Assembly (NCBI RefSeq): GCF_017168335.1
Contig: NZ_JABFAU010000016.1
Location: 263,084-327,083, forward strand
Source: Rhodococcus sp. KRD162
GTDB taxonomy: Bacteria > Actinomycetota > Actinomycetes > Mycobacteriales > Mycobacteriaceae
Direction of reading: 5' to 3'
DNA: 64,000 nucleotides
The notes under the pieces were generated by a model that saw only the letters and a list, made by a program, of their open reading frames with translations, was not told the DNA's origin and searched no databases. The first letter of the stretch is position 1; each line of letters starts with the position of its first letter. Shown here piece by piece: positions 15,624 through 23,699 of this stretch. A program made the translations under genes and the position numbers.

Positions 15624-16874
15624 GTGCGCGTACTAGTCATTGGTTCCGGTGCTCGAGAGCACGCCCTTCTCCTTGCGTTGAAGGCCGACCCGTCGGTCGA
15701 GAAGCTCTTCGTGGCTCCCGGTAACGCAGGCACTGCAAAGCTCGCCGAGCAGCACGCGGTCGACGTGGCCTCGGGTGAGGCGGTGACCGCGCTGGCCAAG
15801 GAACTCGGCGTCGATCTCGTCGTCATCGGACCAGAGGTCCCCCTGGTGCTCGGCGTGGCCGATGCACTTCGTGAGGCAGGTATCGCTGCGTTCGGCCCGT
15901 CCGCCGATGCCGCTCGCATCGAGGGCTCCAAGGCGTTCGCCAAGGATGTGATGACCGCTGCGGGTGTGCGGACCGCGCACAGCGAAATCGTCGACTCGCC
16001 CGCGCTGCTCGACGCAGCCCTGGACCGTTTCGGTCCCAACTGGGTGGTCAAGGACGACGGCCTGGCCGCAGGCAAGGGCGTCGTCGTCACCACCGATCGG
16101 CTCGTCGCCCGCGCACACGCCGCCGAACTCCTCGAGAACGGCCACCCGGTGCTCCTCGAATCGTTCCTCGACGGCCCCGAGGTCTCCCTCTTCTGCCTCG
16201 TCGACGGCGAGACCGTCGTGCCGCTGCTGCCCGCGCAGGACCACAAACGCGTCGGCGACGGAGATACCGGGCCCAACACCGGCGGCATGGGTGCGTACAC
16301 CCCGTTGCCGTGGTTGCCCGAAGGCGCTGTCGACGAGATCGTCCGCGATGTGGTGAAACCTGTTGCCGCCGAGATGGTCCAGCGCGGTGTGCCGTTCTCC
16401 GGTCTGCTGTACGCCGGGTTGGCGATGGGGGCCGACGGCCCGGCGGTGGTCGAATTCAACTGTCGCTTCGGTGATCCCGAGACCCAAGCCGTACTCGCTC
16501 TGCTGAAGACACCTCTCGGTACCGTGTTGAACGCAACCGCCACCGGGACTTTGGCGTCGTTGCCCGCGCTGGAATGGGCAGACGGTGCCGCGGTCACTGT
16601 CGTCATCGCCGCCGAGAACTACCCCGGACGTCCGCGCACCGGCGACGAGATTCTCGGTTCCGACGGAGCAGGCGTCCTGCACGCAGGCACCGCCGTCGAG
16701 GACGGCGTTGTGGTCTCCGCCGGTGGCCGAGTACTGAGCGTCGTCGGTACCGGATTCGACCTCACCGCCGCCCGAGACGACGCCTACTCCCGGATCGCAG
16801 GAATCCGGCTGCCGGGCAGCCACTTCCGTACCGATATCGGATTGGCTGCCGTCGAGGGTCGTATCTCGCTGTAG
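15624..16874 (+). CDS. purD: Phosphoribosylamine-glycine ligase (GARS)
   Basis: 416 residues. Second step of purine synthesis: ATP-dependent joining of glycine to 5-phosphoribosylamine. N-terminal MRVLVIGSGAREHAL, ATP-grasp region with KDDGLAAGKGVVV, GDGDTGPNTGGMGAYTP, and the metal/ATP site EFNCRFGDPETQ. Length is normal for the family. GTG start at 15624 with TAGTCT (15610-15615) eight bases upstream, suggesting a near-leaderless message. purB and purC lie elsewhere in the window, so the purine genes are scattered. Confidence 0.97.
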   Translation: MRVLVIGSGAREHALLLALKADPSVEKLFVAPGNAGTAKLAEQHAVDVASGEAVTALAKELGVDLVVIGPEVPLVLGVADALREAGIAAFGPSADAARIEGSKAFAKDVMTAAGVRTAHSEIVDSPALLDAALDRFGPNWVVKDDGLAAGKGVVVTTDRLVARAHAAELLENGHPVLLESFLDGPEVSLFCLVDGETVVPLLPAQDHKRVGDGDTGPNTGGMGAYTPLPWLPEGAVDEIVRDVVKPVAAEMVQRGVPFSGLLYAGLAMGADGPAVVEFNCRFGDPETQAVLALLKTPLGTVLNATATGTLASLPALEWADGAAVTVVIAAENYPGRPRTGDEILGSDGAGVLHAGTAVEDGVVVSAGGRVLSVVGTGFDLTAARDDAYSRIAGIRLPGSHFRTDIGLAAVEGRISL

Positions 16875-16933
16875 ATGCGGTCGGTGTCCACAGTTTCGCC
16901 TAGCACACCCGATACCGTGCACCGGGTCGAAAA

Positions 16934-16951
16934 GTGGACACTCAGGTCAGT
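16934..16951 (+). repeat. Left copy of a perfect 18-bp inverted repeat
   Basis: GTGGACACTCAGGTCAGT. Its first three bases are the GTG start codon of the DUF559-like gene. The reverse complement occurs at 17857-17874 without mismatch. A shorter opposing word GTGTCCAC lies upstream at 16884-16891. Confidence 0.9.
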
Positions 16952-17866
16952 AGTCCACAGGTAGCAGCGCCATCCACATTTCTCGAATCGCCCGCCAACG
17001 GGGAGCTGTTCGACGCCAGGCTGTCACCCGTGGGGGTTTACACGAGGCAACAGTTGCTGGACGACGGCGTCAGCGAGGGCGCAATCGTCTACCGGACCGG
17101 GGTCGGCACACTGACCCGTCTGCTTCCGAGTATCTACTGCACGGGCGAACCGACGTTTCGCGATCGCTGCGTTGCCGCGACACTGTGGCAGCCGCACGCA
17201 GTGCTCAGTCACCGCACTGCGGCGTGGTGGTGGAACCTGCTCGATCACGAACCCGAGCAGGTGGAGATCACCGTTCCCCGCAGCTCGAGGCCGCGCGGTC
17301 CGAAGTGGCTGCGGGCGTATCGTCGCAGTCTCGACGAGTCGAGCTTCGCCCACGGTCTGCCGGTCGTGACCATCGAGCAGTCCGTCATCGACGTCGCCGT
17401 ATCGCTGACCCGTCCCGCGCTGGAGAAATTCTTCGACTCTGCGCTCAGTCGCGCGGTGAGCTGGCGCGCAGTGGCGATCCAATGCGAGAAGTCAGCGGGG
17501 ATGGCCGGCATCACCGAGGTGAGGAGGCAGCTACGCCTGGGGTGCCCGCGCACTCTGTCCGAACCCGAACGCCTGGTGGCACGGGCACTCACCTTCGCGG
17601 GCTACTTTCTGGAGATCAACGCCGAGGTGGGGCCGTACTATGCGGATCTGCTGGATCGCCGGGCGCGCGTGATCGTCGAAATCGATGGACGTGAGTTCCA
17701 CAGCGCACCGGAAGTGTTCACCAACGACAGGGTTCGGCAGAACGGTCTGACACTCGACGGATGGCTCGTGCTGCGCTACTCGGCTGCGATGGTGATGACG
17801 GATCTGGACTACGTGTCGCGGCAGATCATCGAGACCGTGCGACGTCGGCGGAAGGCACTGACCTGA
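16934..17866 (+). CDS. DUF559/AbiEi-like protein with PD-(D/E)xK-type nuclease fold
   Basis: 310 residues, GTG start. The N-terminal part (about 28-110) resembles the AbiEi-type winged-helix found in abortive-infection antitoxins (YTRQQLLDDGVSEGAIVYR, then SHRTAAWWW). The C-terminal part (about 210-305) has EINAEVGPYYADLLDRR followed by VIVEIDGREFH, fitting a Vsr/DUF559 nuclease core with D and E-x-D acidic residues, then DRVRQNGLTLDGWLVLRYSA. Such proteins are common and variable in Rhodococcus and mycobacteria; function is largely unknown. Remarkably, the coding sequence runs exactly from one perfect 18-bp inverted repeat to the other. No toxin partner is adjacent. Confidence 0.8.
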   Translation: MDTQVSSPQVAAPSTFLESPANGELFDARLSPVGVYTRQQLLDDGVSEGAIVYRTGVGTLTRLLPSIYCTGEPTFRDRCVAATLWQPHAVLSHRTAAWWWNLLDHEPEQVEITVPRSSRPRGPKWLRAYRRSLDESSFAHGLPVVTIEQSVIDVAVSLTRPALEKFFDSALSRAVSWRAVAIQCEKSAGMAGITEVRRQLRLGCPRTLSEPERLVARALTFAGYFLEINAEVGPYYADLLDRRARVIVEIDGREFHSAPEVFTNDRVRQNGLTLDGWLVLRYSAAMVMTDLDYVSRQIIETVRRRRKALT

Positions 17867-17874
17867 GTGTCCAC
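17857..17874 (-). repeat. Right copy of the perfect 18-bp inverted repeat
   Basis: ACTGACCTGAGTGTCCAC, the exact reverse complement of 16934-16951. It contains the TGA stop codon (17864-17866) of the gene. No target-site duplication is seen outside the repeats. Confidence 0.9.
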
Positions 17875-17915
17875 ATTGTGCAGTCACGATCGCGATCCCG
17901 TCTGGCGAGCGAAAT

Positions 17916-17937
17916 AGTGGACATTCACATCAGTAGT
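17916..17937 (+). repeat. Third, imperfect copy of the repeat, before the aminotransferase gene
   Basis: 22 bp matching 16933-16954 at 19 positions, in the same orientation as the left repeat (AGTGGACA, TCA, TCAGTAGT conserved). It overlaps the probable -10 of the aminotransferase gene. Confidence 0.75.
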
Positions 17938-17939
17938 GT
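17934..17939 (+). promoter_or_regulatory. -10 element of the aminotransferase gene
   Basis: TAGTGT followed by seven bases and ATG 17947. The same hexamer with similar spacing precedes purC. It supports ATG 17947 over the in-frame GTG 17917, which lies inside the repeat. Confidence 0.5.
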
Positions 17940-17946
17940 CGAGACA

Positions 17947-19101
17947 ATGCACAGTGAATCCCAGCGATCGAGGGTCGAGCCGTTCCATGTCATGGATGTG
18001 TTCGCCGCAGCTGCCGAGCGGGCGCGCACCCACGGCGACGTGCTGTCCCTGGCAGCGGGGCAGCCGTCGACCCGCGCGCCCGAGCCGGTGTTGCGCGCCA
18101 CTCGTGATGCACTGGATGCGCACCTGCTCGGCTACACCGAGACGCTGGGCATCCTGCCGCTGCGGCAGGCGATCGCCGAGTATCACAGCGAGCGATACGG
18201 AATCACCGTCGACGCCGACGACGTGGTCGTCACCACCGGGTCCTCCGGCGCGTTCACCCTGCTGTTTCTCGCGGCGTTCGACGTGGGGGACACCGTCGTC
18301 ATGGCGAGGCCGGGATATCCGGCGTACCGAAACACATTGGCGTCCTTGGGTTGCCGGGTCGTCGAATTGGACACTCTGGCAGGCACGCGGTTTCAGCCGA
18401 CCGTAGCCATGCTCGAGCAGCTGCCCGAGCCGCCCGCCGGCCTCATCATCGCCAGCCCTGCCAACCCAACCGGCACGATCATCGATGCGGACGAGCTCGC
18501 GGCCATCGCTCGCTGGTGCGACGAGCACGGAACGCTGCTGATCTCGGACGAGATCTACCACGGCATTTCGTACGGCGCGCACACCTCCAGTGCCTGGGAG
18601 ACTTCGAAGGAATCCGTGGCGATCGGATCGGTGTCGAAGTACTTCTCGATGACCGGGTGGCGGTTGGGATGGATGCTGTTGCCGTCTCGATTGCGAAGAG
18701 CCGTCGAGCGATTGGCCTCGAACATGACGGTGTGCCCGCCCGCGATCTCCCAGGTTGCCGCCATCGCGGCGTTCACCGAACAATCGCGCACGGAGTTGGA
18801 CTCACACGTCCGGCGTTACGCCGTCAACCGGCAGATTCTGCTCGACGGTTTGCCGGCCATGGGCATCACTGATCTCGCACCGGCCGACGGCGCGTTCTAC
18901 GTGTACGCCGACATAGCGCATCTCACCGACGATTCGCGGGCGTGGTGCGCGCAGGTGTTGGCGCGGACCGGAGTCGCGTTGGCGCCGGGTGTCGATTTCG
19001 ACACCGTGCGCGGCCATACGACTGTGCGCTTTTCGTTCGCGGGGACCACTGCCGATGTCGAGGCGGCGTTGACGCGGCTGCGCGGGTTCACAACCTACTG
19101 A
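17947..19101 (+). CDS. PLP-dependent class I/II aminotransferase
   Basis: 384 residues. Fold-type I aminotransferase: N-terminal LAAGQPSTRAPEP, GYTETLGILPLRQAIAEYH, ASPANPTGTI, SDEIYHGISYG and the PLP lysine in SVSKYFSMTGWRLGW, with the C-terminal Arg in TTVRFSFAG. Close to the aspartate/alanine aminotransferase group; the exact amino donor is not evident. An upstream GTG in the same frame (17917) would add ten residues. The last 14 bases overlap the convergent aldolase gene. Confidence 0.9.
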   Translation: MHSESQRSRVEPFHVMDVFAAAAERARTHGDVLSLAAGQPSTRAPEPVLRATRDALDAHLLGYTETLGILPLRQAIAEYHSERYGITVDADDVVVTTGSSGAFTLLFLAAFDVGDTVVMARPGYPAYRNTLASLGCRVVELDTLAGTRFQPTVAMLEQLPEPPAGLIIASPANPTGTIIDADELAAIARWCDEHGTLLISDEIYHGISYGAHTSSAWETSKESVAIGSVSKYFSMTGWRLGWMLLPSRLRRAVERLASNMTVCPPAISQVAAIAAFTEQSRTELDSHVRRYAVNRQILLDGLPAMGITDLAPADGAFYVYADIAHLTDDSRAWCAQVLARTGVALAPGVDFDTVRGHTTVRFSFAGTTADVEAALTRLRGFTTY

Positions 19102-20110
19102 GTGCCTCGTCGATATCGGCGGCACTGACATCTCGGTGCGTGACGAAGCGCACCTTGCCGGCAACCGTCACTGCGGCGACGCCGAGCGCGTCCAACTCCG
19201 CGACCGTCGCCGCCGGATCGGGAACCGATGCCAGCACGATGTTCGTCTCGGGCTCCGCCACATCCCAATTCCGCTCGCGCAGTCCACCGGCGAGTGCCGA
19301 TGCGTTGGCGTGATCGGCGGCCAGATCGCCGATTCGATCGAGGGCGACCAATCCGGCCGCGGCCAGGACTCCGCCCTGACGAACGCCGCCGCCCAACATC
19401 TTTCGGACCCGTCGTGCGTCGTGAATTCGATCGGCATCGGAGACCAGCACTGACCCGACCGGTGCGCCGAGGCCCTTGCTCAAGCACACCTGCACCGTGT
19501 CGGCGCCGGCGGCCAACGACGCGATCGGAACATCGAGGGCCACAGCGGCATTCCACAGTCGTGCGCCGTCCAGATGAATGCTCAGCCCGCAATCACGCCC
19601 GGCAGCAACGAGTTCGGCCCACTCGGCCGGACCGAAGGCGGCGCCGCCTGCGAAGTTGTGAGTGTTCTCGAGTGACAGCAGCGTCGTCCGCAGCGTGAAG
19701 TACGGTCCGGCACCGCCTGCCTTCGCGCGCACCGTCGACGCCAGCGGCCGCCCGGGCCCACCGTCGTGGGGGAGCGCGTCGGGCATCCCGCCCGCCAACC
19801 ACGCGGCGGTACCGAGCTCGGAACCGAGGACGTGCGCGTGCTCGGGTGCCAGGAATCGATCGCCGCGCTGCAGATGCAGCATCAGCGCGATCATGTTTCC
19901 CATCGAACCCGAGGGGACCCACAGTGCCGACTCGAAACCGAGCAGCCCTGCAACCGCTTCTTCCAGTGCCGCCATCGTCGGATCGTGATCGAGGACATCG
20001 TCACCTACATCGGCCTCGGCCATGGCTCTGCGCATGACCGAATCGGGACGGGTGATGGTGTCGGAGCGGAGGTCGATCGTTCGATGTGCCACGAGCACTG
20101 ACAATTCCAT
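19088..20110 (-). CDS. Low-specificity threonine aldolase
   Basis: 340 residues. Cleaves threonine/allo-threonine to glycine and acetaldehyde using PLP. Markers: IDLRSDTITRPDSVMRRAMAEADVGDDV near the N-terminus, ENTHNFAGG, LDGARLWNAAVAL and the PLP lysine in VCLSKGLGAPVGS. Length is normal. The ATG at 20108-20110 is favoured over upstream starts because the divergent TetR gene begins at 20160. Convergent with the aminotransferase (14-bp overlap). Confidence 0.92.
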   Translation of the reverse strand: MELSVLVAHRTIDLRSDTITRPDSVMRRAMAEADVGDDVLDHDPTMAALEEAVAGLLGFESALWVPSGSMGNMIALMLHLQRGDRFLAPEHAHVLGSELGTAAWLAGGMPDALPHDGGPGRPLASTVRAKAGGAGPYFTLRTTLLSLENTHNFAGGAAFGPAEWAELVAAGRDCGLSIHLDGARLWNAAVALDVPIASLAAGADTVQVCLSKGLGAPVGSVLVSDADRIHDARRVRKMLGGGVRQGGVLAAAGLVALDRIGDLAADHANASALAGGLRERNWDVAEPETNIVLASVPDPAATVAELDALGVAAVTVAGKVRFVTHRDVSAADIDEALSRL

Positions 20111-20159
20111 AGCGCCAAAGCAGTCCGACGAAGGGCCTCGAGCTGGCACGATAACTTGA

Positions 20160-20783
20160 ATGTCCGCAGGTCCGACCGAGTCGCAGCACAAGGTGTCGGG
20201 TGCGACTCCCAAGGGGGTGCGCCGGCGCCAGGCACTCGCGTCGGCGGCTGCGGACCTCCTCGTCGAGGGTGGGTTCGACGCGGTTCGGCACCGATCGGTT
20301 GCTGCACGGGCCGGGCTGCCGCTCGCATCGACGACCTACTATTTCGAATCCCTCGGCGACCTGGTCGCTGCGGCCGTCGACATCGTCGGAACCCGCGAAA
20401 TCGAGGTCATGCGCGGCCGGATCGACGACGAGGGCACCTGCTCACGCAAGATGGAGTCGACGGTCGATCTGATCGTCGACCTGCTCATCGGCCCACAGGA
20501 CGGCCACGAGCACCTGATCGCGAGATACGAGCGTTTCATCGCCTCCGCCCGGCATCCAGAACTGCGTGAGGTGCAACTGCGGTTGCGCGCACAGATCGAC
20601 GATCTACTCACCGACGTGCTGCGCAGGTCCGGACGAACCGTGCGCGAAGAGCAGCTTCGTCGGCTGGTGGCCGTGGTCGACGGTGCGGTCGTCGGTGCCC
20701 TCAGCGAGGTGGACCCCGATCCGCGCGGCATGGCGCGCAGCATGCTCTTGGCCGTCATCGACGTCGTCGCACCAGCCGAATGA
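20160..20783 (+). CDS. TetR-family transcriptional regulator
   Basis: 207 residues. N-terminal helix-turn-helix about 18-64 (RQALASAAADLLVEGGFDAV, RSVAARAGLPLASTTYYFES). The C-terminal ligand domain is helical with no recognised pocket. It diverges from the threonine aldolase gene (49-bp gap, no clear palindrome) and precedes purB by 24 bp, though purB appears to have its own promoter. Target and ligand unknown. Confidence 0.92.
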   Translation: MSAGPTESQHKVSGATPKGVRRRQALASAAADLLVEGGFDAVRHRSVAARAGLPLASTTYYFESLGDLVAAAVDIVGTREIEVMRGRIDDEGTCSRKMESTVDLIVDLLIGPQDGHEHLIARYERFIASARHPELREVQLRLRAQIDDLLTDVLRRSGRTVREEQLRRLVAVVDGAVVGALSEVDPDPRGMARSMLLAVIDVVAPAE

Positions 20784-20793
20784 CGGGGCCACG

Positions 20794-20799
20794 TAAGCT
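20794..20799 (+). promoter_or_regulatory. -10 element of purB
   Basis: TAAGCT eight bases before the GTG start codon at 20808; another likely leaderless or very short-leader promoter. Confidence 0.45.
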
Positions 20800-20807
20800 G
20801 GTCGCTC

Positions 20808-22226
20808 GTGAGCATCCCGAATGTCCTGGCCACCCGCTACGCAAGTCCCGAACTGGTGGAGCTGTGGTCACCGGAGCACAAGATCGTCCTGGAACGCCAA
20901 CTGTGGATCGCGGTGCTGCGCGCGCAGTCCTCCCTCGGAGTCGACGTCCCGAGCGCCGCCGTCGCGGATTACGAAGCGGTCGTCGACCAGGTGGACCTCG
21001 CGTCGATCGCCGAGCGTGAACGAATCACCCGGCACGACGTCAAGGCTCGGATCGAGGAGTTCAACGCCCTCGCCGGCCACGAACACATCCACAAGGGCCT
21101 CACCAGCCGCGACCTCACCGAGAACGTCGAGCAGCTGCAGATTCTGCGTTCACTCGAACATGTCCACGGGCACGGGGTCGCGGTGGCCAAGCGCCTGGCC
21201 GAACGCGCGGCCGAGTACTCCTCGCTCGTCATGGCCGGGCGCAGCCACAATGTCGCAGCTCAGGCCACGACTCTCGGTAAGCGCTTCGCATCTGCCGCCG
21301 ACGAACTGCTGCTGGCTCTGTCACGCCTGCAGGAACTGATCGCGCGCTACCCGCTGCGCGGAATCAAGGGCCCGATGGGCACTTCGCAGGACATGCTCGA
21401 CCTGTTCGGCGGCGACTCGGCCAAACTCGTCGCGCTCGAGCGGATCGTCGCCGATCACCTCGGCTTCCGTCACACGCTCACCAGTGTCGGCCAGGTGTAC
21501 CCCCGCTCGCTCGACCACGAGGTCGTCTCCGCCCTGGTCCAGGTCGGTGCCGGTCCGTCGTCCTTCGCGCACACCGTTCGCCTGATGGCGGGCCACGAAC
21601 TCGTCACCGAAGGTTTTCAGGCCGGGCAGGTCGGCTCGTCGGCGATGCCGCACAAGATGAACACCCGTTCGTGCGAGCGCGTCAACGGCCTGCAGGTGGT
21701 GCTCCGCGGCTATGGATCGATGGCCGCCGAACTCGCCGGTGCGCAATGGAACGAGGGCGACGTCTTCTGCTCCGTGGTGCGCCGCGTCGCGCTGCCCGAC
21801 GCCTTCTTCGCCATCGACGGCCTCATCGAGACCTTCCTGACGGTGCTCGACGAGTTCGGGGCCTACCCGGCCGTCATCGCCAAGGAACTCGACCGGTACC
21901 TGCCGTTCCTCGCGACGACGAAGGTGCTGATGGCCGCCGTGCGCGCAGGCGTCGGACGCGAAACCGCACACGAGGCGATCAAGGAACACGCCGTGGCTGT
22001 CGCGTTGGCGATGCGCGAGCAGGGACTCGAACCGGATCTGCTCGACCGCCTGGCCGCCGACGATCGCCTGCCGCTCGACCGCGCCGCACTCGACGCGGCA
22101 CTGGCAGACAAGACGGCCTTCATCGGTGCTGCCGATGCGCAGGTCGGTTCCGTGGTGTCGGCAGTGGAGCGGCTGATGGAGAAGTTCCCGGCCGGCGCGT
22201 CCTACAGCCCGTCGCCGATTCTCTAG
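20808..22226 (+). CDS. purB: Adenylosuccinate lyase
   Basis: 472 residues, GTG start. Cleaves SAICAR to AICAR and adenylosuccinate to AMP with fumarate release. Fumarase-superfamily signature GSSAMPHKMN is present, with GLTSRDLTENVEQ and GRSHNVAAQATTLGKRFA for the other substrate loops. The stop codon abuts the stop of the convergent HAD gene with no bases between. Confidence 0.97.
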   Translation: MSIPNVLATRYASPELVELWSPEHKIVLERQLWIAVLRAQSSLGVDVPSAAVADYEAVVDQVDLASIAERERITRHDVKARIEEFNALAGHEHIHKGLTSRDLTENVEQLQILRSLEHVHGHGVAVAKRLAERAAEYSSLVMAGRSHNVAAQATTLGKRFASAADELLLALSRLQELIARYPLRGIKGPMGTSQDMLDLFGGDSAKLVALERIVADHLGFRHTLTSVGQVYPRSLDHEVVSALVQVGAGPSSFAHTVRLMAGHELVTEGFQAGQVGSSAMPHKMNTRSCERVNGLQVVLRGYGSMAAELAGAQWNEGDVFCSVVRRVALPDAFFAIDGLIETFLTVLDEFGAYPAVIAKELDRYLPFLATTKVLMAAVRAGVGRETAHEAIKEHAVAVALAMREQGLEPDLLDRLAADDRLPLDRAALDAALADKTAFIGAADAQVGSVVSAVERLMEKFPAGASYSPSPIL

Positions 22227-23018
22227 TCAGGACAGGACGCCGGGAAGGTCGGCGACCGAGGAGATCACGTAGTCGGGTTCCATCGCGAACTCGTCCTTGA
22301 TACGTCGGTCCAGCACATCCTGCTGGAACTTGCCGGTGCGGACCAGGACTCCGGTCATTCCGACGACCTGTGCGGCCAGTACGTCGTTGTCCAGGTCGTC
22401 GCCGACCATCACGACGTCCTCAGGGTCGATGCCCATCCGCTCGGACGCTGTTCGGAAGCCGAGAGGTGCCGGCTTCCCGATGGCCTTCGCGGTGTGTCCG
22501 GAGGCCTGCTCCATCCCGGCCAGATACATACCGGTGTCGATACGAAGCCCGGCCCCGGTGCTCCACATCAACGAGCGATGCATCGCGACGACCGGTATGC
22601 CGCGACAGAGCCAGTCGTAGACGCGACTGAGGCGCTCGTGTGTGAACTCCGGGCCTGCACCGCCGACGACCACGACATCCGGATCCTCGGAGGATTCGTC
22701 GACGAACTCGATACCCGGCATATCGTGTGCGATCTCACCGTTGTTGATCAGTACCACCCGGGCGTCCGGATAGTTCTCGCGGAGATGATCGGCGGTGAGC
22801 GACGCGGCGGTGACGATCTCGTCGGAGTGCACGTCCAGTCCCACCTCGCGGAGCGCAACAGCTATCTGCTCGCGGGTCTTCGAGGTGGTATTGGTCAGAA
22901 ACGCGCGGGCGATATCTCTGCTGTCGAGATACTTCAGAGTTTCCGCGGCACCGGGCACCGCCTGCCACGACGTGACCAGGACGCCGTCGATGTCGAAAAG
23001 AACCCCGCCGATACCCAT
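22227..23018 (-). CDS. HAD-IIA family phosphatase (NagD/LHPP-like)
   Basis: 263 residues from ATG 23018 (MGIGGVLFDIDGVLVTS); an upstream TTG would add two residues only. The nucleophile motif is DIDG, motif II is FLTNTTSK, the lysine is in IGKPAPLGF and the metal-binding motif is VGDDLDNDV. The cap between motifs II and III is the C2 type of the HAD-IIA group. Likely a phosphatase acting on small phosphate esters; the substrate cannot be deduced. Convergent with purB without a gap. Confidence 0.88.
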   Translation of the reverse strand: MGIGGVLFDIDGVLVTSWQAVPGAAETLKYLDSRDIARAFLTNTTSKTREQIAVALREVGLDVHSDEIVTAASLTADHLRENYPDARVVLINNGEIAHDMPGIEFVDESSEDPDVVVVGGAGPEFTHERLSRVYDWLCRGIPVVAMHRSLMWSTGAGLRIDTGMYLAGMEQASGHTAKAIGKPAPLGFRTASERMGIDPEDVVMVGDDLDNDVLAAQVVGMTGVLVRTGKFQQDVLDRRIKDEFAMEPDYVISSVADLPGVLS

Positions 23019-23072
23019 CGGCAAACAGTAGTCGCCGGGCCCGGGCCTCGCAGCCCCAGCGCGTCGAGCGCC

Positions 23073-23078
23073 TACGCT
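23073..23078 (+). promoter_or_regulatory. -10 element of the second HIT gene
   Basis: TACGCT eight bases before GTG 23087, like the promoters of purB and purD. Confidence 0.4.
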
Positions 23079-23086
23079 CGGAGGCT

Positions 23087-23509
23087 GTGAACCCCTACAC
23101 GATTTTCGCCGAGATCATTGCCGGGACGGCCGAGGCTTCTCGGGTCCACGAGGACGAGACAGCGATTGCGTTCATGGACATCAGGCCGCTCACCAGCGGA
23201 CATGTGTTGGTGGTGCCCAAGGAGCAGTATCGGACGCTGGCGGAGCTGCCGCCGGAGATCGGGGCGCACCTGTTCGTGGTGGGGCAGAAGGTGGCCGCCG
23301 CTGTGCGTGCCAGCAATCCGCGGGTGGCCGGCGTCAACTTCTTTCTCGCCGACGGCACAGTGGCCGGTCAGGAAATCTTCCACGTGCATCTGCACGTCAT
23401 CCCGCGCATGATCGGCGACGGCTTCGGGCTCCGTGCCAGGCCGTCGTCCCCGCAGCGATCCGAACTCGACCGGCAGGCCGGAGAGATCGCAGCCGCGCTG
23501 CCTCGGTAG
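23087..23509 (+). CDS. HIT-family protein
   Basis: 140 residues, GTG start. The histidine triad is FHVHLHVIPR, preceded by PLTSGHVLVVPKEQYRTLAELP and NFFLADGTVAGQEI. The general role is hydrolysis of adenosine phosphoramidates or dinucleotides. It is the last ordinary gene before the siderophore operon, 121 bp of non-coding sequence separating them. Confidence 0.9.
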   Translation: MNPYTIFAEIIAGTAEASRVHEDETAIAFMDIRPLTSGHVLVVPKEQYRTLAELPPEIGAHLFVVGQKVAAAVRASNPRVAGVNFFLADGTVAGQEIFHVHLHVIPRMIGDGFGLRARPSSPQRSELDRQAGEIAAALPR

Positions 23510-23612
23510 TGACCTTCTGCGCTGTCGATAGAGCTGTGCCGTCCGCGGCCGGGTGCGCGCTGAGGTCGACGGCCCGGGCCCGACGCATCTAGCTTCCCCA
23601 GGGTCGGCTAAC

Positions 23613-23631
23613 GCAGGGTAGCCTGCCCTTA
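23613..23631 (+). promoter_or_regulatory. Candidate iron box overlapping the -10 of the NRPS operon
   Basis: GCAGGGTAGCCTGCCCTTA matches the IdeR/DmdR1 consensus TTAGGTTAGGCTAACCTAA at 12 of 19 positions and contains the dyad AGGGTAG-C-CTGCCCT. It covers a -10-like TAGCCT (23619-23624), so iron-loaded repressor would block transcription. The expected start of the mRNA is near 23631. Confidence 0.65.
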
Positions 23632-23699
23632 TGAACTGGTGGCATTCTTCTGTTCGCACCCAGTACGACGCAGAGCGCAGCCGATCGAAGGGGCACCGG

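Noticed and set aside
16934..17874. Insertion sequence at the perfect inverted repeats
   Set aside because: The repeats are terminal-like, but the enclosed gene has no transposase motifs and no target duplication is seen, so it is reported as repeats and a finding rather than as a mobile element.
23631..23699. Extension of NRPS1 by 23 residues from ATG 23631
   Set aside because: This ATG is near the predicted mRNA start and would be leaderless, which is possible, but ATG 23700 has a clear Shine-Dalgarno sequence and the extra residues are Arg/Ser-rich and outside the carrier domain.
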